Shown: positions 24,876-33,615, counted from the stretch's first letter. The stretch: 64,000 nt of DNA from Flavobacteriaceae bacterium UBA5534 (GCA_002426015.1 DINS01000004.1:132001-196000), one strand, 5' to 3'. The notes: generated by a model from the letters alone, not told the origin. A program made the numbers and translations.

Positions 24876-27065
24876 ATGACAAGAAAGAAAAAATCGAAAT
24901 CCAATAAAGGGATTTCAAACCTAACAAATACGATTCTAAGTATTTTAAAAAAAGATAGAAACCAATCATTCAACTATAAACAAATTGCTGCAAAACTTGG
25001 CGTCAATGATGCCAGCAGTAGAAATCAAATTATTAAAAAACTTCACGAGCTATTAGCTAAAAAAGAAATTGAAGAAGTAGAGAGAGGTAAATATAAAGCC
25101 ATTGTTAATACCGAATACCATGTTGGTAAATTGGATATGGCAGCAAGAGGATCAGGATACATCATCAGTGATGATTTTGACGAAGATGTTTATATAGCGT
25201 CAAATAATATCAATAAAGCGCTTAATGGTGATGAAGTAGAATTTTACGTTTACAAACGCCGTAAAAAAGGTAAGTTTGAAGGCGAAATCACTAACATCAT
25301 CAATCGTGCAAAAAGTGAGTATGTTGGTGTGATACAAGTTCATAAAAACTATGCTTTTGTTGTAGTTGATGGAGGAAAAATGTACACTGATATATTTGTA
25401 CCAATAAATAAAATCAATAAAGCTGAAGATGGTGATAAAGTATTGGTTTTACTAGAAGATTGGCCAGATAAGGCCGATTCACCTAATGGAAAAGTACTTA
25501 AAGTACTAGGTAAACCAGGTGAACATAATACAGAAATACACTCTATACTTGCCGAATATGGGTTACCTTATGAATTTCCTCATGAAGTTGAAGAATTTGC
25601 AGACAAATTAGATACCTCGATTACAAAAGAAGAGATAGCTAAACGTCGTGATATGCGAGATGCTTTAACCTTTACCATCGATCCAAAAGATGCCAAAGAT
25701 TTTGATGATGCCTTATCATTTGAAGTAATGAATAATGGCTTATACGAAATAGGAATACATATTGCAGATGTCTCACATTATCTTCAAGAAGGAACTGTTT
25801 TAGATGACGAAGCTTATGAACGAGCAACTTCAGTCTATTTGGTCGATAGAGTCGTACCAATGTTACCAGAAGTATTATCCAACAACGCCTGTTCGTTGCG
25901 TCCGCATGAAGAAAAATATACCTTTTCTGCGGTATTTCAAATAAATGACAAAGCTGAAGTTAAAAATCAATGGTTTGGACGAACAGTAACTTACAGTGAT
26001 GCACGTTTTGCTTATGAAGAAGCACAAGCGATAATCGAATCCAAAACCAATACGATTCCTATAGAAGTATCATTAACCGGAAAAGAATATCAAACAGATC
26101 AAAAAATAGCAGATGCTGTTTTAAAGATGGATGAGTTAGCAAAAATAATGCGTCGAAAACGTATGAAAGATGGTGCGATTTCGTTTGATAAAGTAGAGGT
26201 AAAATTCGACTTGGATGAACAGGCAAACCCAGTTGGTGTGTATTTTAAAACCAGTAAAGATGCCAATAAGCTCATCGAGGAGTTTATGTTGCTTGCTAAT
26301 AGAAAAGTAGCTGAATTTATAGGTAAACAATCTCCTAAAAAGACCTTTATCTATAGAGTTCATGATGAACCAGATGAAAGTAAATTAGCTGCCTTACAAG
26401 GGATTGTATCTAAATTTGGTTATAAGCTGAATTTTAAAGATAGAAATAGTATCTCATCTTCATTAAATGGTTTATTGCGTGATGTGCAAGGAAAAAAAGA
26501 ACAGAACTTAGTTGATACACTCACTATACGTAGTATGAGTAAAGCTGAATATACAACCAATAATATTGGACATTATGGGTTGGCTTTCGATTATTACAGT
26601 CATTTTACATCACCTATTCGTCGTTATCCTGATGTAATGGCACATCGTTTATTGCAACACTATCTCGATGGAGGTAAATCAGCCAATGAAGATGTGTATG
26701 AAGACAAATGTGTGCATTCTAGTAATATGGAAAATCTAGCCACAAAGGCCGAAAGAGATTCCATTAAGTACATGCAAATCCGCTTTATGGAAGATCACAA
26801 AAATGAAGAGTTTGTTGGTGTTATTTCTGGTGTGACCGATTGGGGAATTTATGTAGAAATCATCTCCAACAAATGCGAAGGTATGGTCAGTGTTAGAGAT
26901 ATGAATGATGACCATTATCAGTTTGATGAGTCACAATACGTTATGGTTGGAAAAAAAACAGGAATGACCTATCAGCTTGGTGACGAAGTCGTTGTAAAAG
27001 TTAAAAACACAGATTTAGTTAAAAAACATCTCGATTTTAATTTAATTGGAAAGCCTAAAAATTAA
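24876..27065 (+). CDS. rnr: Ribonuclease R (3'-5' exoribonuclease)
   Basis: RNase R degrades structured RNA from the 3' end and takes part in rRNA quality control. The 729-residue protein has an N-terminal winged-helix region (NQSFNYKQIAAKLGVND), cold-shock domains (about 75-230) and the RNB catalytic core with the metal-binding Asp cluster DPKDAKDFDDALSF. HIADVSHYL and YTTNNIGHYGLAFDYYSHFTS... continue the core, and an S1 domain (EFVGVISGVTDWGIYVEI) ends it. It lacks the long Lys-rich C-terminal tail of the E. coli enzyme but has a basic N-terminus (TRKKKSKSNK). It is followed after 6 bp by the YbjQ-family gene. Confidence 0.95.
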   Translation: MTRKKKSKSNKGISNLTNTILSILKKDRNQSFNYKQIAAKLGVNDASSRNQIIKKLHELLAKKEIEEVERGKYKAIVNTEYHVGKLDMAARGSGYIISDDFDEDVYIASNNINKALNGDEVEFYVYKRRKKGKFEGEITNIINRAKSEYVGVIQVHKNYAFVVVDGGKMYTDIFVPINKINKAEDGDKVLVLLEDWPDKADSPNGKVLKVLGKPGEHNTEIHSILAEYGLPYEFPHEVEEFADKLDTSITKEEIAKRRDMRDALTFTIDPKDAKDFDDALSFEVMNNGLYEIGIHIADVSHYLQEGTVLDDEAYERATSVYLVDRVVPMLPEVLSNNACSLRPHEEKYTFSAVFQINDKAEVKNQWFGRTVTYSDARFAYEEAQAIIESKTNTIPIEVSLTGKEYQTDQKIADAVLKMDELAKIMRRKRMKDGAISFDKVEVKFDLDEQANPVGVYFKTSKDANKLIEEFMLLANRKVAEFIGKQSPKKTFIYRVHDEPDESKLAALQGIVSKFGYKLNFKDRNSISSSLNGLLRDVQGKKEQNLVDTLTIRSMSKAEYTTNNIGHYGLAFDYYSHFTSPIRRYPDVMAHRLLQHYLDGGKSANEDVYEDKCVHSSNMENLATKAERDSIKYMQIRFMEDHKNEEFVGVISGVTDWGIYVEIISNKCEGMVSVRDMNDDHYQFDESQYVMVGKKTGMTYQLGDEVVVKVKNTDLVKKHLDFNLIGKPKN

Positions 27066-27071
27066 TTCATT

Positions 27072-27371
27072 ATGATACTTACCACAACAAACACTATTGA
27101 AGGTTTTAAAATTATAGAATATAAAGGCATCGTTTCTGGTATTGGTGTTAATATTCAAAAAATGAAAATGACCTTTAATTTGGAAAAATACTACAAAGCA
27201 ATTGGAGATAGTGTAGCAACTGTTAAAGAACAGGCATTTCAACAATTGCATGATAATGCTAAACAAATGAATGCCAATGCTGTGGTTGGCATAAAGGTAG
27301 ATATAGAACTAACAACCTCAAATTATGTAGCTGTTTCTGTGACAGGAACTGCAGTCGTTGTAGCTATTTGA
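27072..27371 (+). CDS. YbjQ/UPF0145 (DUF74) family protein
   Basis: This 99-residue cytoplasmic protein matches the YbjQ family, which forms pentameric rings and is called a putative heavy-metal-binding domain. Seen are the N-terminal TIEGFKIIEYKGIVSGIGV, the middle helix EQAFQQLHDNAKQMNANAVVGIK and the C-terminal strand VAVSVTGTAVVV. The usual conserved residues Gly-Ile/Val-Gly-Val and the NA(N/D)AVVG motif are present. The biochemical role is unknown. It is 6 bp downstream of rnr, so it is probably co-transcribed, and a strong terminator follows it. Confidence 0.88.
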   Translation: MILTTTNTIEGFKIIEYKGIVSGIGVNIQKMKMTFNLEKYYKAIGDSVATVKEQAFQQLHDNAKQMNANAVVGIKVDIELTTSNYVAVSVTGTAVVVAI

Positions 27372-27393
27372 ATTACATAACTGTAACAATCAT

Positions 27394-27428
27394 AAAAATG
27401 TTCCATCTATACTATTGGAACATTTTTT
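27394..27428 (+). terminator. Rho-independent terminator after the YbjQ gene
   Basis: AAAAATGTTCCA (27394-27405) pairs with TGGAACATTTTT (27416-27427) around a 10-nt loop, with a T6 run. It closes the rnr-YbjQ unit. Confidence 0.8.
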
Positions 27429-27458
27429 GTGTTATCAATAATTATAAAATCAATATAT

Positions 27459-28130
27459 ATGAAGTCAATAGTTTCAATTTTCGTTTTATTTCTTACAGTA
27501 AATCTATTTTCACAAAACCCTTTAGATAAATCAGTCGGAGAATTTGATGAAGTTAAAGTCTATGATTTAATAGAGGTTAATCTTATTAAATCTAAAGAAA
27601 ATAAAGTGGTGATTACAGGAGAAGATGTTGAAGATGTTGAAATTGTCAATAAAGACGGAAAGCTGAAAATTAGAATGAAATTCAACAAAATCTTCAACGG
27701 AACCAAAACATTTGTTGCGGTTCACTACACAAAATTAAATACCATCGATGGCAATGAAGGTGCGTTTATATCTTCTAACGAGATTATAGAACAAGATTAT
27801 ATTGAGTTAAAAGCCCAAGAAGGGTCACGACTTAAAATAGGTTTAGATGTCAACAAGGTTGATGTTAGAGCTGTTTCTGGCGGCATTGTTGAAACCAGAG
27901 GAAAAGCTAACACGCAAGATATTACGCTAACTACTGGAGGAATTTATGAAGGTAAATTGTTTGACACCAAAACAACAAGCATAAGTATCAAAGCAGGTGG
28001 CGAAGCGGATGTTAACGCTTCTGAAACCGTCAATGCAAAAGTGAGAGCTGGTGGCGACATCAATATTTATGGCAATCCAGAAACGGTAAATGAAGACACC
28101 GCACTAGGAGGTAGAATTAAAAAGATGTAA
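27459..28130 (+). CDS. Exported head-GIN domain (DUF2807) protein
   Basis: This 223-residue protein has a signal peptide (MKSIVSIFVLFLTVNLFSQ) and a repeated beta-strand domain typical of putative auto-transporter adhesin head-GIN proteins. It opens GEFDEVKVYDLIEVNLIKSK, continues VEIVNKDGKLKIRMK, and has Gly-rich turns such as AVSGGIVETRGKANTQDI and SIKAGGEADVNASETVNAKV. These domains form right-handed beta-helix-like structures in Bacteroidota; the function is not known. The longest frame starts at 27429 with a non-ATG codon next to the terminator; the ATG at 27459 starts the signal peptide. The gene stands alone. Confidence 0.85.
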   Translation: MKSIVSIFVLFLTVNLFSQNPLDKSVGEFDEVKVYDLIEVNLIKSKENKVVITGEDVEDVEIVNKDGKLKIRMKFNKIFNGTKTFVAVHYTKLNTIDGNEGAFISSNEIIEQDYIELKAQEGSRLKIGLDVNKVDVRAVSGGIVETRGKANTQDITLTTGGIYEGKLFDTKTTSISIKAGGEADVNASETVNAKVRAGGDINIYGNPETVNEDTALGGRIKKM

Positions 28131-28189
28131 TAGATATTTCTCTTGAGCGTTTCTATACAATTGTACCTTAACACGATAAAAAAATTATG

Positions 28190-28197
28190 TAGCTTTG
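28190..28197 (+). promoter_or_regulatory. Putative -7 box (TAGCTTTG) for the LysE-family gene
   Basis: TAGCTTTG fits TAnnTTTG and lies 15 bp before the chosen ATG at 28213. The longest-frame TTG start at 28195 would fall within this box, which supports the ATG. Confidence 0.4.
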
Positions 28198-28212
28198 TGG
28201 AAACACAAGGTT

Positions 28213-28905
28213 ATGTTTGATGATATTTTATCGGCTATTCCGTTTGGAATCTTATTGGCATTTACTATAGGCCCTGTTTTCTTTGTTCTATTGGAGACCA
28301 GTGCCACCAAAGGGTTTAAAAGTGCGCTAATTTTCGATTTAGGAGTAATGCTGGCCGATATTTTCTTTATAGCTGTCGCTTTTTTTAGTACCAATAAACT
28401 TCTAGATAAAATAAAAGACGATCCTAACTTTTTGGTTTTTGGTGGTGTTTTATTGGTGGTATATGGCTTTATAACCTTTACCAAAACCTCTAAATCCTTT
28501 CGGTCTATCGTTAGGGAATACCATAAAGTCGAAATCCAAAAAAACTATGGAAAACTCTTTTTAAAAGGTTTTTTACTCAATTTTATAAATATAGGTGTTT
28601 TGGTAGGTTGGGTTGGTTTTATCGTCATTGGCAACTCACTGACCGAAACCAAAAACGGACTCATCGTGTTTTTATCCAGTATTTTAATGACCTATTTTGT
28701 CATTGATCTTTTTAAGATATTGATTGCAAAAAAGCTTAAAAATAAACTTACGCCACGCCGAATTTATAAAACAAAAAAAATCATAGCATTGGTTATTTTA
28801 GGATTTGGAGTGTTGCTTTTAGTCCAAGCATTTTTCCCAGAAGAAAAAGAACTATTAAAAGAACGCATCGAACGGATTAACCCCATCAACAAAAATAATC
28901 CATAA
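28213..28905 (+). CDS. LysE/RhtB-family amino-acid exporter-like membrane protein
   Basis: This 230-residue inner-membrane protein has about six hydrophobic helices. The LysE signature is near the N-terminus: IPFGILLAFTIGPVFFVLLETSATKGFKS... (G-x-x-x-GP with a following charged loop). The middle helix pair LNFINIGVLVGWVGFI and the last helix IIALVILGFGVLLLVQAFF fit the family. The C-terminal tail is charged (EEKELLKERIER). LysE/RhtB proteins export basic or neutral amino acids; the substrate here is not predictable. It ends just before a strong terminator and a convergent tRNA gene. Confidence 0.85.
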   Translation: MFDDILSAIPFGILLAFTIGPVFFVLLETSATKGFKSALIFDLGVMLADIFFIAVAFFSTNKLLDKIKDDPNFLVFGGVLLVVYGFITFTKTSKSFRSIVREYHKVEIQKNYGKLFLKGFLLNFINIGVLVGWVGFIVIGNSLTETKNGLIVFLSSILMTYFVIDLFKILIAKKLKNKLTPRRIYKTKKIIALVILGFGVLLLVQAFFPEEKELLKERIERINPINKNNP

Positions 28906-28906
28906 A

Positions 28907-28934
28907 AAAACCTTCAACATATGTTGAAGGTTTT
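28907..28934 (+). terminator. Terminator with 20-bp perfect palindrome after the LysE-family gene
   Basis: CCTTCAACATATGTTGAAGG (28911-28930) is a perfect palindrome flanked by A and T runs, so it may work in both directions: for the LysE-type gene (+) and for tRNA-Cys (-). Confidence 0.75.
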
Positions 28935-28937
28935 AAG

Positions 28938-29008
28938 AGGTGTCGAGCGGATTCGAACCGCTGTAGCAGCTTTTGCAGAGCTGAGCCTAGCCACTCGGCC
29001 ACGACACC
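28938..29008 (-). tRNA. tRNA-Cys (anticodon GCA)
   Basis: On the minus strand, acceptor arms GGTGTCG (29002-29008) and CGACACC (28939-28945) pair perfectly. The anticodon stem CAGCT/AGCTG encloses the loop CTGCAAA with anticodon GCA. The T-loop is GTTCGAATC. The discriminator base is U, as required for tRNA-Cys. CCA is not encoded. The gene is 71 nt long and stands alone between the LysE-type gene and folB. Confidence 0.95.
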
Positions 29009-29058
29009 ATAATTGAAAGGCAAATGTATAAAAATTTAAGTTTTTACACTATTTACTT

Positions 29059-29421
29059 CTATTTTTTTCGCTTTTCGGTCATTTTTATCGTTACCATTTC
29101 AACATCACCACCTATTGGAGGATTCAATTTACTAACGGCAACAGTCGCTTTATTAACCATTTCAGATTCATTCAATATACGAACCAATATACGTTTCGCA
29201 ACAGTTTCAAGCAAATGCGTGGGTTTTTTCATTTCCTCTCGTACAATTCTGTTTAAAAGTACATAATCTACAGTATCGCTCAATAAATCAGTTTTTGCCG
29301 ATCGCTGCAAATCTGCTTTTACCTCTAAATCTACACGATAATCACTACCAATTTTAGTTTCTTCGGTTAAGCAACCATGATTGGCAAATACGCGAATATT
29401 TTCAACTTTAATGATTCCCAA
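29059..29421 (-). CDS. folB: Dihydroneopterin aldolase
   Basis: FolB cleaves 7,8-dihydroneopterin in folate synthesis. The 120-residue protein opens MGIIKVENIRVFANHGCLTEE, where the family has a similar (Y/A)xHGC/V segment, and continues DYRVDLEVKADL, then DTVDYVLLNRIVREEM and THLLETVAKRI (active-site Glu in LLET). The C-terminal strand is ATVAVSKLNPPIGGDVE with the Lys of KLNPP. The start appears to be TTG at 29421: the frame upstream hits a stop without an ATG, and the first residues already match the family. It diverges from glnS across 64 bp. Confidence 0.93.
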   Translation of the reverse strand: MGIIKVENIRVFANHGCLTEETKIGSDYRVDLEVKADLQRSAKTDLLSDTVDYVLLNRIVREEMKKPTHLLETVAKRILVRILNESEMVNKATVAVSKLNPPIGGDVEMVTIKMTEKRKK

Positions 29422-29461
29422 AACAATTCATTTTCCACAAAAATAGTATACTATATTTTAA

Positions 29462-29469
29462 TAACTTTG
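29462..29469 (+). promoter_or_regulatory. Putative -7 box (TAACTTTG) for glnS
   Basis: TAACTTTG fits TAnnTTTG and lies 16 bp before the ATG at 29486. No clear -33 element is visible. Confidence 0.4.
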
Positions 29470-29485
29470 CTTTTTATTTTTAAAT

Positions 29486-31483
29486 ATGTCTGAAGAAACA
29501 AAATCACTCAATTTTATTGAGCATATAATAGAAGAAGATTTAGCTAACGGAATGTCTAAAAACGACCTACGTTTTCGTTTTCCGCCAGAACCAAATGGAT
29601 ATTTGCACATAGGTCACACCAAAGCGATTGGAATTAGTTTTGGGTTGGGTGAAAAATATAACGCTCCTGTTAACCTTCGTTTTGATGATACCAATCCAGC
29701 AAAAGAAGAACAAGAATATGTTGATGCTATAAAGGAAGACATCACTTGGTTGGGCTACAAGTGGGCAAATGAGTTGTATTCGTCTGATTATTTCCAACAA
29801 CTTTACGATTGGGCTGTTGAGTTTATAAAAGAAGGAAAAGCTTATGTCGACTCTCAATCTTCAGAAGCAATGGCAGAACAAAAAGGAACACCAACACAAC
29901 CAGGTGTTGATGGACCTTATCGCAATAGAACAGTAGAAGAAAATCTTGAACTATTCGAGAAAATGAAAAATGGTGAGTTTGATGAAGGCTCACATGTGTT
30001 ACGCGCTAAAATTGATATGCAACACTCAAATATGCTGATGCGCGACCCAATTATGTATCGTGTGTTAAAGAAGCATCATCACAGAACAGGAAACAATTGG
30101 TGTATTTATCCAATGTACGACTGGACTCATGGTGAAAGCGATTATATCGAAAGCATTTCTCACAGTTTATGCTCGCTTGAATTTAAGCCTCATAGAGAGC
30201 TTTATGATTGGTTTTTAGACCAAGTGGTAGAAGAAGGTAAACTACGCCCAAAACAACGCGAATTTGCACGTTTAAACTTAAGTTATACCATTATGAGCAA
30301 GCGTAAACTGCTTAAGCTTGTTGAAGATGGTGTTGTTACTGGTTGGGACGACCCTCGTATGCCAACTATATCTGGTTTGCGTCGTCGAGGTTATACACCA
30401 AATGCTATCAGAAAGTTTGTTGAAACTGTAGGAGTTGCCAAACGAGATAATGTTATTGATGTTGCTTTATTAGAGTTTTGTATTCGTGAAGATTTAAACA
30501 AAACAGCACCTCGTGTTATGGCTGTTTTAGACCCTGTTAAATTAGTTATTACTAATTATCCTGAAGGAAAAGAAGAATGGCTGGAAGCCGAAAATAATCA
30601 GGAAGACGAAAGTGCAGGATTTAGAAAAGTACCTTTTTCTCGTGAGTTATATATTGAAAAGGATGACTTTAAAGAACAAGCAGGTAACAAGTTTTTTAGG
30701 TTAAAATTAGGGGGAGAAGTACGACTTAAAAACGCTTATATAATCAAAGCCGAAAGTGTTGTAAAAGACACTAATGGTAACATTACAGAAATTCACTGTA
30801 CCTATACCGAAGACACTTCTAAAAAAGTAAAAGGAACACTACATTGGGTATCTATAAAACATGCTATAAAAGCTGAGGTTAGAGAATACGACAGATTGTT
30901 TATGGATGAAGCTCCAGATGCACATCCAAATAAAGACTTTATGGAGTTTATTAACCCAGAATCTTTAAAATTAGTAACAGCCTATGTAGAGCCTAGTTTA
31001 AAAGAAGCAAAAATTGGAGATAGGTTCCAGTTTCAACGTATAGGGTATTTTAATGTCGATAACGATTCAACTTCTGACAGATTGGTTTTTAATAAAACCG
31101 TTGGTTTACGTGACTCTTGGGAAAAGCAAAAGCCAGTTGAAAACAAGAATCAAAATCAATCAAAGCCACAAAATAATCAACCACAACGTAAGGCGATTGA
31201 TGTTATTCAGCAATTGGGGAAAAAATATACGAATCTTCCTGAAGAAAAGCAGTTAAAGACCAAATATGAGATTATGGAATTAGCTAAAAAAGTGAGCTAT
31301 GAAGACCTTGAGCCTTGGTTTAATACTGCAGCAAAGAAAATAGGAACCCGAATTGCGACAATGATAACGCTAGGTGTGCTTTTAGAAAGTGGTCAAGAGC
31401 GAAACTCTGAAATCAATGCATTTATTCAAAGCGGAATTGAAGATAATGACGAGCTTTTGCAAAAGGAAGCAAGTATACTTTAA
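29486..31483 (+). CDS. glnS: Glutaminyl-tRNA synthetase with C-terminal extension
   Basis: GlnRS charges tRNA-Gln directly. The 665-residue protein has the class I motifs: PPEPNGYLHIGHTKAI (HIGH) and IMSKRKLL (KMSKS variant). RFDDTNPAKE and the beta-barrel anticodon domains (YIEKDDF, LRDSWEK) are also clear. After the normal end of the enzyme (about residue 555) there is a low-complexity linker rich in Asn/Gln/Lys, then a helical block of about 95 residues (IDVIQQLGKKYTNLPEEKQL to the end). It may be a YqeY/GatB-tail-like tRNA-binding module, but I cannot confirm the family. A terminator follows. Confidence 0.95.
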   Translation: MSEETKSLNFIEHIIEEDLANGMSKNDLRFRFPPEPNGYLHIGHTKAIGISFGLGEKYNAPVNLRFDDTNPAKEEQEYVDAIKEDITWLGYKWANELYSSDYFQQLYDWAVEFIKEGKAYVDSQSSEAMAEQKGTPTQPGVDGPYRNRTVEENLELFEKMKNGEFDEGSHVLRAKIDMQHSNMLMRDPIMYRVLKKHHHRTGNNWCIYPMYDWTHGESDYIESISHSLCSLEFKPHRELYDWFLDQVVEEGKLRPKQREFARLNLSYTIMSKRKLLKLVEDGVVTGWDDPRMPTISGLRRRGYTPNAIRKFVETVGVAKRDNVIDVALLEFCIREDLNKTAPRVMAVLDPVKLVITNYPEGKEEWLEAENNQEDESAGFRKVPFSRELYIEKDDFKEQAGNKFFRLKLGGEVRLKNAYIIKAESVVKDTNGNITEIHCTYTEDTSKKVKGTLHWVSIKHAIKAEVREYDRLFMDEAPDAHPNKDFMEFINPESLKLVTAYVEPSLKEAKIGDRFQFQRIGYFNVDNDSTSDRLVFNKTVGLRDSWEKQKPVENKNQNQSKPQNNQPQRKAIDVIQQLGKKYTNLPEEKQLKTKYEIMELAKKVSYEDLEPWFNTAAKKIGTRIATMITLGVLLESGQERNSEINAFIQSGIEDNDELLQKEASIL

Positions 31484-31504
31484 GGCGACCTAAACGATAT
31501 ATTT

Positions 31505-31539
31505 AAAACCTCGAAGATGTTCAACTTCGAGGTTTTTTT
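31505..31539 (+). terminator. Rho-independent terminator after glnS
   Basis: AAAACCTCGAAG (31505-31516) and CTTCGAGGTTTT (31525-31536) form a perfect 12-bp stem with an 8-nt loop and a T7 tail. Confidence 0.85.
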
Positions 31540-31574
31540 GTACATTTAATCAACTAACTAATACATTTTATAAT

Positions 31575-32057
31575 ATGGAAATGAATTTTCTTGCCATTGC
31601 GGTGGCGGCTATGTCAACATTGGTCGTTGGTTTTGTTTGGTACCATCCTAAAGTTTTCGGAACAGTTTGGATGCGTGAAGCTGGTCTTACAGAAGAGCAG
31701 CTTAAAAAAGGGAATATGCTTAAAATCTTCGGATTGACACTTATTCTTTCAGTCTTAATTTCAATGGTAGTGATGATGCTTTCTGTCCATCAAATTGGAG
31801 CAATGGGTATGGTAGGAGGTGATCCAACAACAGCATTACCTTCTTATCAAGTATTTATGGACGATTATGGCATGGCATACAGAACTTTTAAACATGGCGC
31901 GTTTCACGGGTTTTTAGCAGGCTTGTTTTTTGCCTTACCTCTAATTGCTATTAATGGATTATTTGAGCACAAAAGCGCAAAATATATCTTTATTAATTCA
32001 GGGTATTGGATTGTTTCCTTAATGATAATGGGAGCCATTATTTGCGGTTGGGTTTAA
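31575..32057 (+). CDS. DUF1761 membrane protein
   Basis: This 160-residue inner-membrane protein has four predicted helices. The family start NFLAIAVAAMSTLVVGFVWY is followed by HPKVFGTVWMREAGLTEEQL, and then the second helix LTLILSVLISMVVMML. The C-terminal half has FKHGAFHGFLAGLFFALPLI and YWIVSLMIMGAIICGW. These are the DUF1761 hallmarks (WYxPxxFGxxW near the first helix, HG...G in the third). No function is known. The gene is bracketed by two terminators, so it is monocistronic. Confidence 0.88.
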   Translation: MEMNFLAIAVAAMSTLVVGFVWYHPKVFGTVWMREAGLTEEQLKKGNMLKIFGLTLILSVLISMVVMMLSVHQIGAMGMVGGDPTTALPSYQVFMDDYGMAYRTFKHGAFHGFLAGLFFALPLIAINGLFEHKSAKYIFINSGYWIVSLMIMGAIICGWV

Positions 32058-32080
32058 TAATATTGATTACTTTTACACGA

Positions 32081-32112
32081 AAGGCTGAATTACTAAATTC
32101 AGTCTTTTCTTT
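32081..32112 (+). terminator. Rho-independent terminator after the DUF1761 gene
   Basis: AAGGCTGAATT (32081-32091) pairs with AATTCAGTCTT (32096-32106), one G-U pair, loop ACTA, then TTCTTTTT. The T tract runs directly into the start region of the next gene. Confidence 0.75.
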
Positions 32113-33276
32113 TTGACTTTGATACACTTTAAGATTTATAGACACAGTAGCGAACTTCCATCAGATTGGGATGGTTTGGTTCGTCATGATGTTTTTTTGC
32201 AATCCAATTACTTAAAGGCATTAGAGGTCGCTTCTCCCAATAATATTTCTTGGTTTTACCTTGGAGTCTTTAATGACAAACATTTGGTTGGTGTTGCTAT
32301 TATCCAGCGAATTGAACTTTATCTTGAAGACATTTTTAGAAACTATAAAGACTCTTGTTTCAGGCAGAAATTTAAACACTTTGTTTCCAAATTTTTAAAA
32401 GGAAATATGCTTGTTGTTGGTAATTTGATGCACACAGGTCAGCATGGTATTTATTTAGATACCAATAGATTGCCTCAAAAAGACTTTTTAGAAACCATTT
32501 ATAAAGCGCTTGACCAACTTAAGGACGTCATTAAAAAAGAACACAATAAGCGCATCAGAATTATGATGTTGAAAGATTATTTTAAAGATGATACAATTCA
32601 TCTCGAAAAGGACTTTTTTCATAATTTAAAACTTCATAAAATTTCCGTTCAGCCCAATATGATCATGGATGTTCATCATCATTGGGTTGATTTTGAAGCA
32701 TATCTTTTAGATTTAAACAAAAAGTATAGACAGCGCTATAAAGTAGCGAGAAAGAAAGCTGGAAACATCGTAAAAAAAGAGATGACCCTTGAAGATGTTC
32801 AGAAACATGCAACGCAGCTTTATCATCTATATAAAAATGTTTCAGATAACGCCAAGATAAATACATTTATACTTCCTAAAGGCCATTTTTGCGCTTTAAA
32901 ACAGCATCTAGAAGATAATTTTAAGGTCTTTGGGTACTATCTCGATGATGTTTTGATTGGCTTTTATACACTTATCCTTAACGATGGTGTTTTGGAAACC
33001 TATTTTTTGGGTTATGATGAAGCCCATCAGTATCCAAACCAGATGTATTTGAATATGCTTTACGATATGGTAGATTTTGCGATAAAAAACAAGTTCACAT
33101 CAATTGTGTATGCACGTACAGCAATGGAAATTAAAAGCTCTATTGGAGCTAAACCTCAAAAGATGTATGTGTATTTAAAGCACACCAATTTATTGATGAA
33201 CATTGCTTTAAAGCGCATTTTTAAATTGATGAACCCAGTTCAACAATGGGAAGAGCGACACCCTTTTGGATATTGA
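32113..33276 (+). CDS. FemAB/GNAT-fold acyltransferase-like protein
   Basis: This 387-residue cytoplasmic protein resembles the double-GNAT (FemAB/peptidoglycan-aminoacyltransferase-like) superfamily. An N-terminal half holds LQSNYLKALEVASP and FYLGVFNDKHLVGVAIIQ. A basic helix pair DLNKKYRQRYKVARKKAGNI sits in the middle, and a C-terminal GNAT-like strand-helix block DDVLIGFYTLILNDG-VLETYFLGYD follows. The substrate is unknown; peptidoglycan or lipid acylation is possible. No in-frame ATG exists before residue 98, so the start must be TTG (32113 or 32119), directly after the T tract of the previous terminator. It is likely monocistronic. Confidence 0.7.
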   Translation: MTLIHFKIYRHSSELPSDWDGLVRHDVFLQSNYLKALEVASPNNISWFYLGVFNDKHLVGVAIIQRIELYLEDIFRNYKDSCFRQKFKHFVSKFLKGNMLVVGNLMHTGQHGIYLDTNRLPQKDFLETIYKALDQLKDVIKKEHNKRIRIMMLKDYFKDDTIHLEKDFFHNLKLHKISVQPNMIMDVHHHWVDFEAYLLDLNKKYRQRYKVARKKAGNIVKKEMTLEDVQKHATQLYHLYKNVSDNAKINTFILPKGHFCALKQHLEDNFKVFGYYLDDVLIGFYTLILNDGVLETYFLGYDEAHQYPNQMYLNMLYDMVDFAIKNKFTSIVYARTAMEIKSSIGAKPQKMYVYLKHTNLLMNIALKRIFKLMNPVQQWEERHPFGY

Positions 33277-33348
33277 ATTTAAGGTCATAAATTTTGAAAT
33301 CATAGGATGTTTTAGTAACTTATATGGATATTTCAAAAATTCATAACG

Positions 33349-33558
33349 ATGAAAATATCACAAAAAATACTTGCAGAAATATCACAAATCACTAGAGAAA
33401 TAGAAGAAAAGTACCCAGAACTTCAAAAGTATTTGGATGAATTGCCGATAACCTTATCCGACAATAACAATAAGGTAAATAAGATGGATGAAAAGACACT
33501 AAACGAGTATCTGGAAAACCTTAAATCCATCGTTAAGAAATACAAAAAAGAGCATTAA
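33349..33558 (+). CDS. Small acidic/basic helical protein, unknown
   Basis: This 69-residue protein is highly charged and nearly all helical, with an N-terminal KISQKILAEISQITREIEEK, the turn PELQKYLDELPITL and a C-terminal helix LENLKSIVKKYKKEH. There is no signal peptide, membrane segment or Cys. The ATG start and the strong terminator just after the stop, with the stop inside its flank, support a real gene. I do not recognise the function. It lies between the FemAB-like gene and a convergent SPFH gene. Confidence 0.6.
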   Translation: MKISQKILAEISQITREIEEKYPELQKYLDELPITLSDNNNKVNKMDEKTLNEYLENLKSIVKKYKKEH

Positions 33559-33598
33559 AAAGAAAACCCTCTAATTAAGTTTAGAGGGTTTTCTTTTA
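33557..33598. terminator. Bidirectional terminator with 17-bp stem between convergent genes
   Basis: AAAGAAAACCCTCTAA (ending at 33574) pairs with TTAGAGGGTTTTCTTT (from 33581) around a 6-nt loop; the pairing extends to 17 perfect pairs. T runs flank both sides. It serves the small protein gene (+) and the SPFH gene (-). Confidence 0.85.
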
Positions 33599-33615
33599 CT
33601 TAATTATAAGAAAGA

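Noticed and set aside
28907..29008. tRNA-Cys as an integration site for a mobile element
   Set aside because: No integrase gene, no repeated tRNA 3' end and ordinary core genes on both sides.
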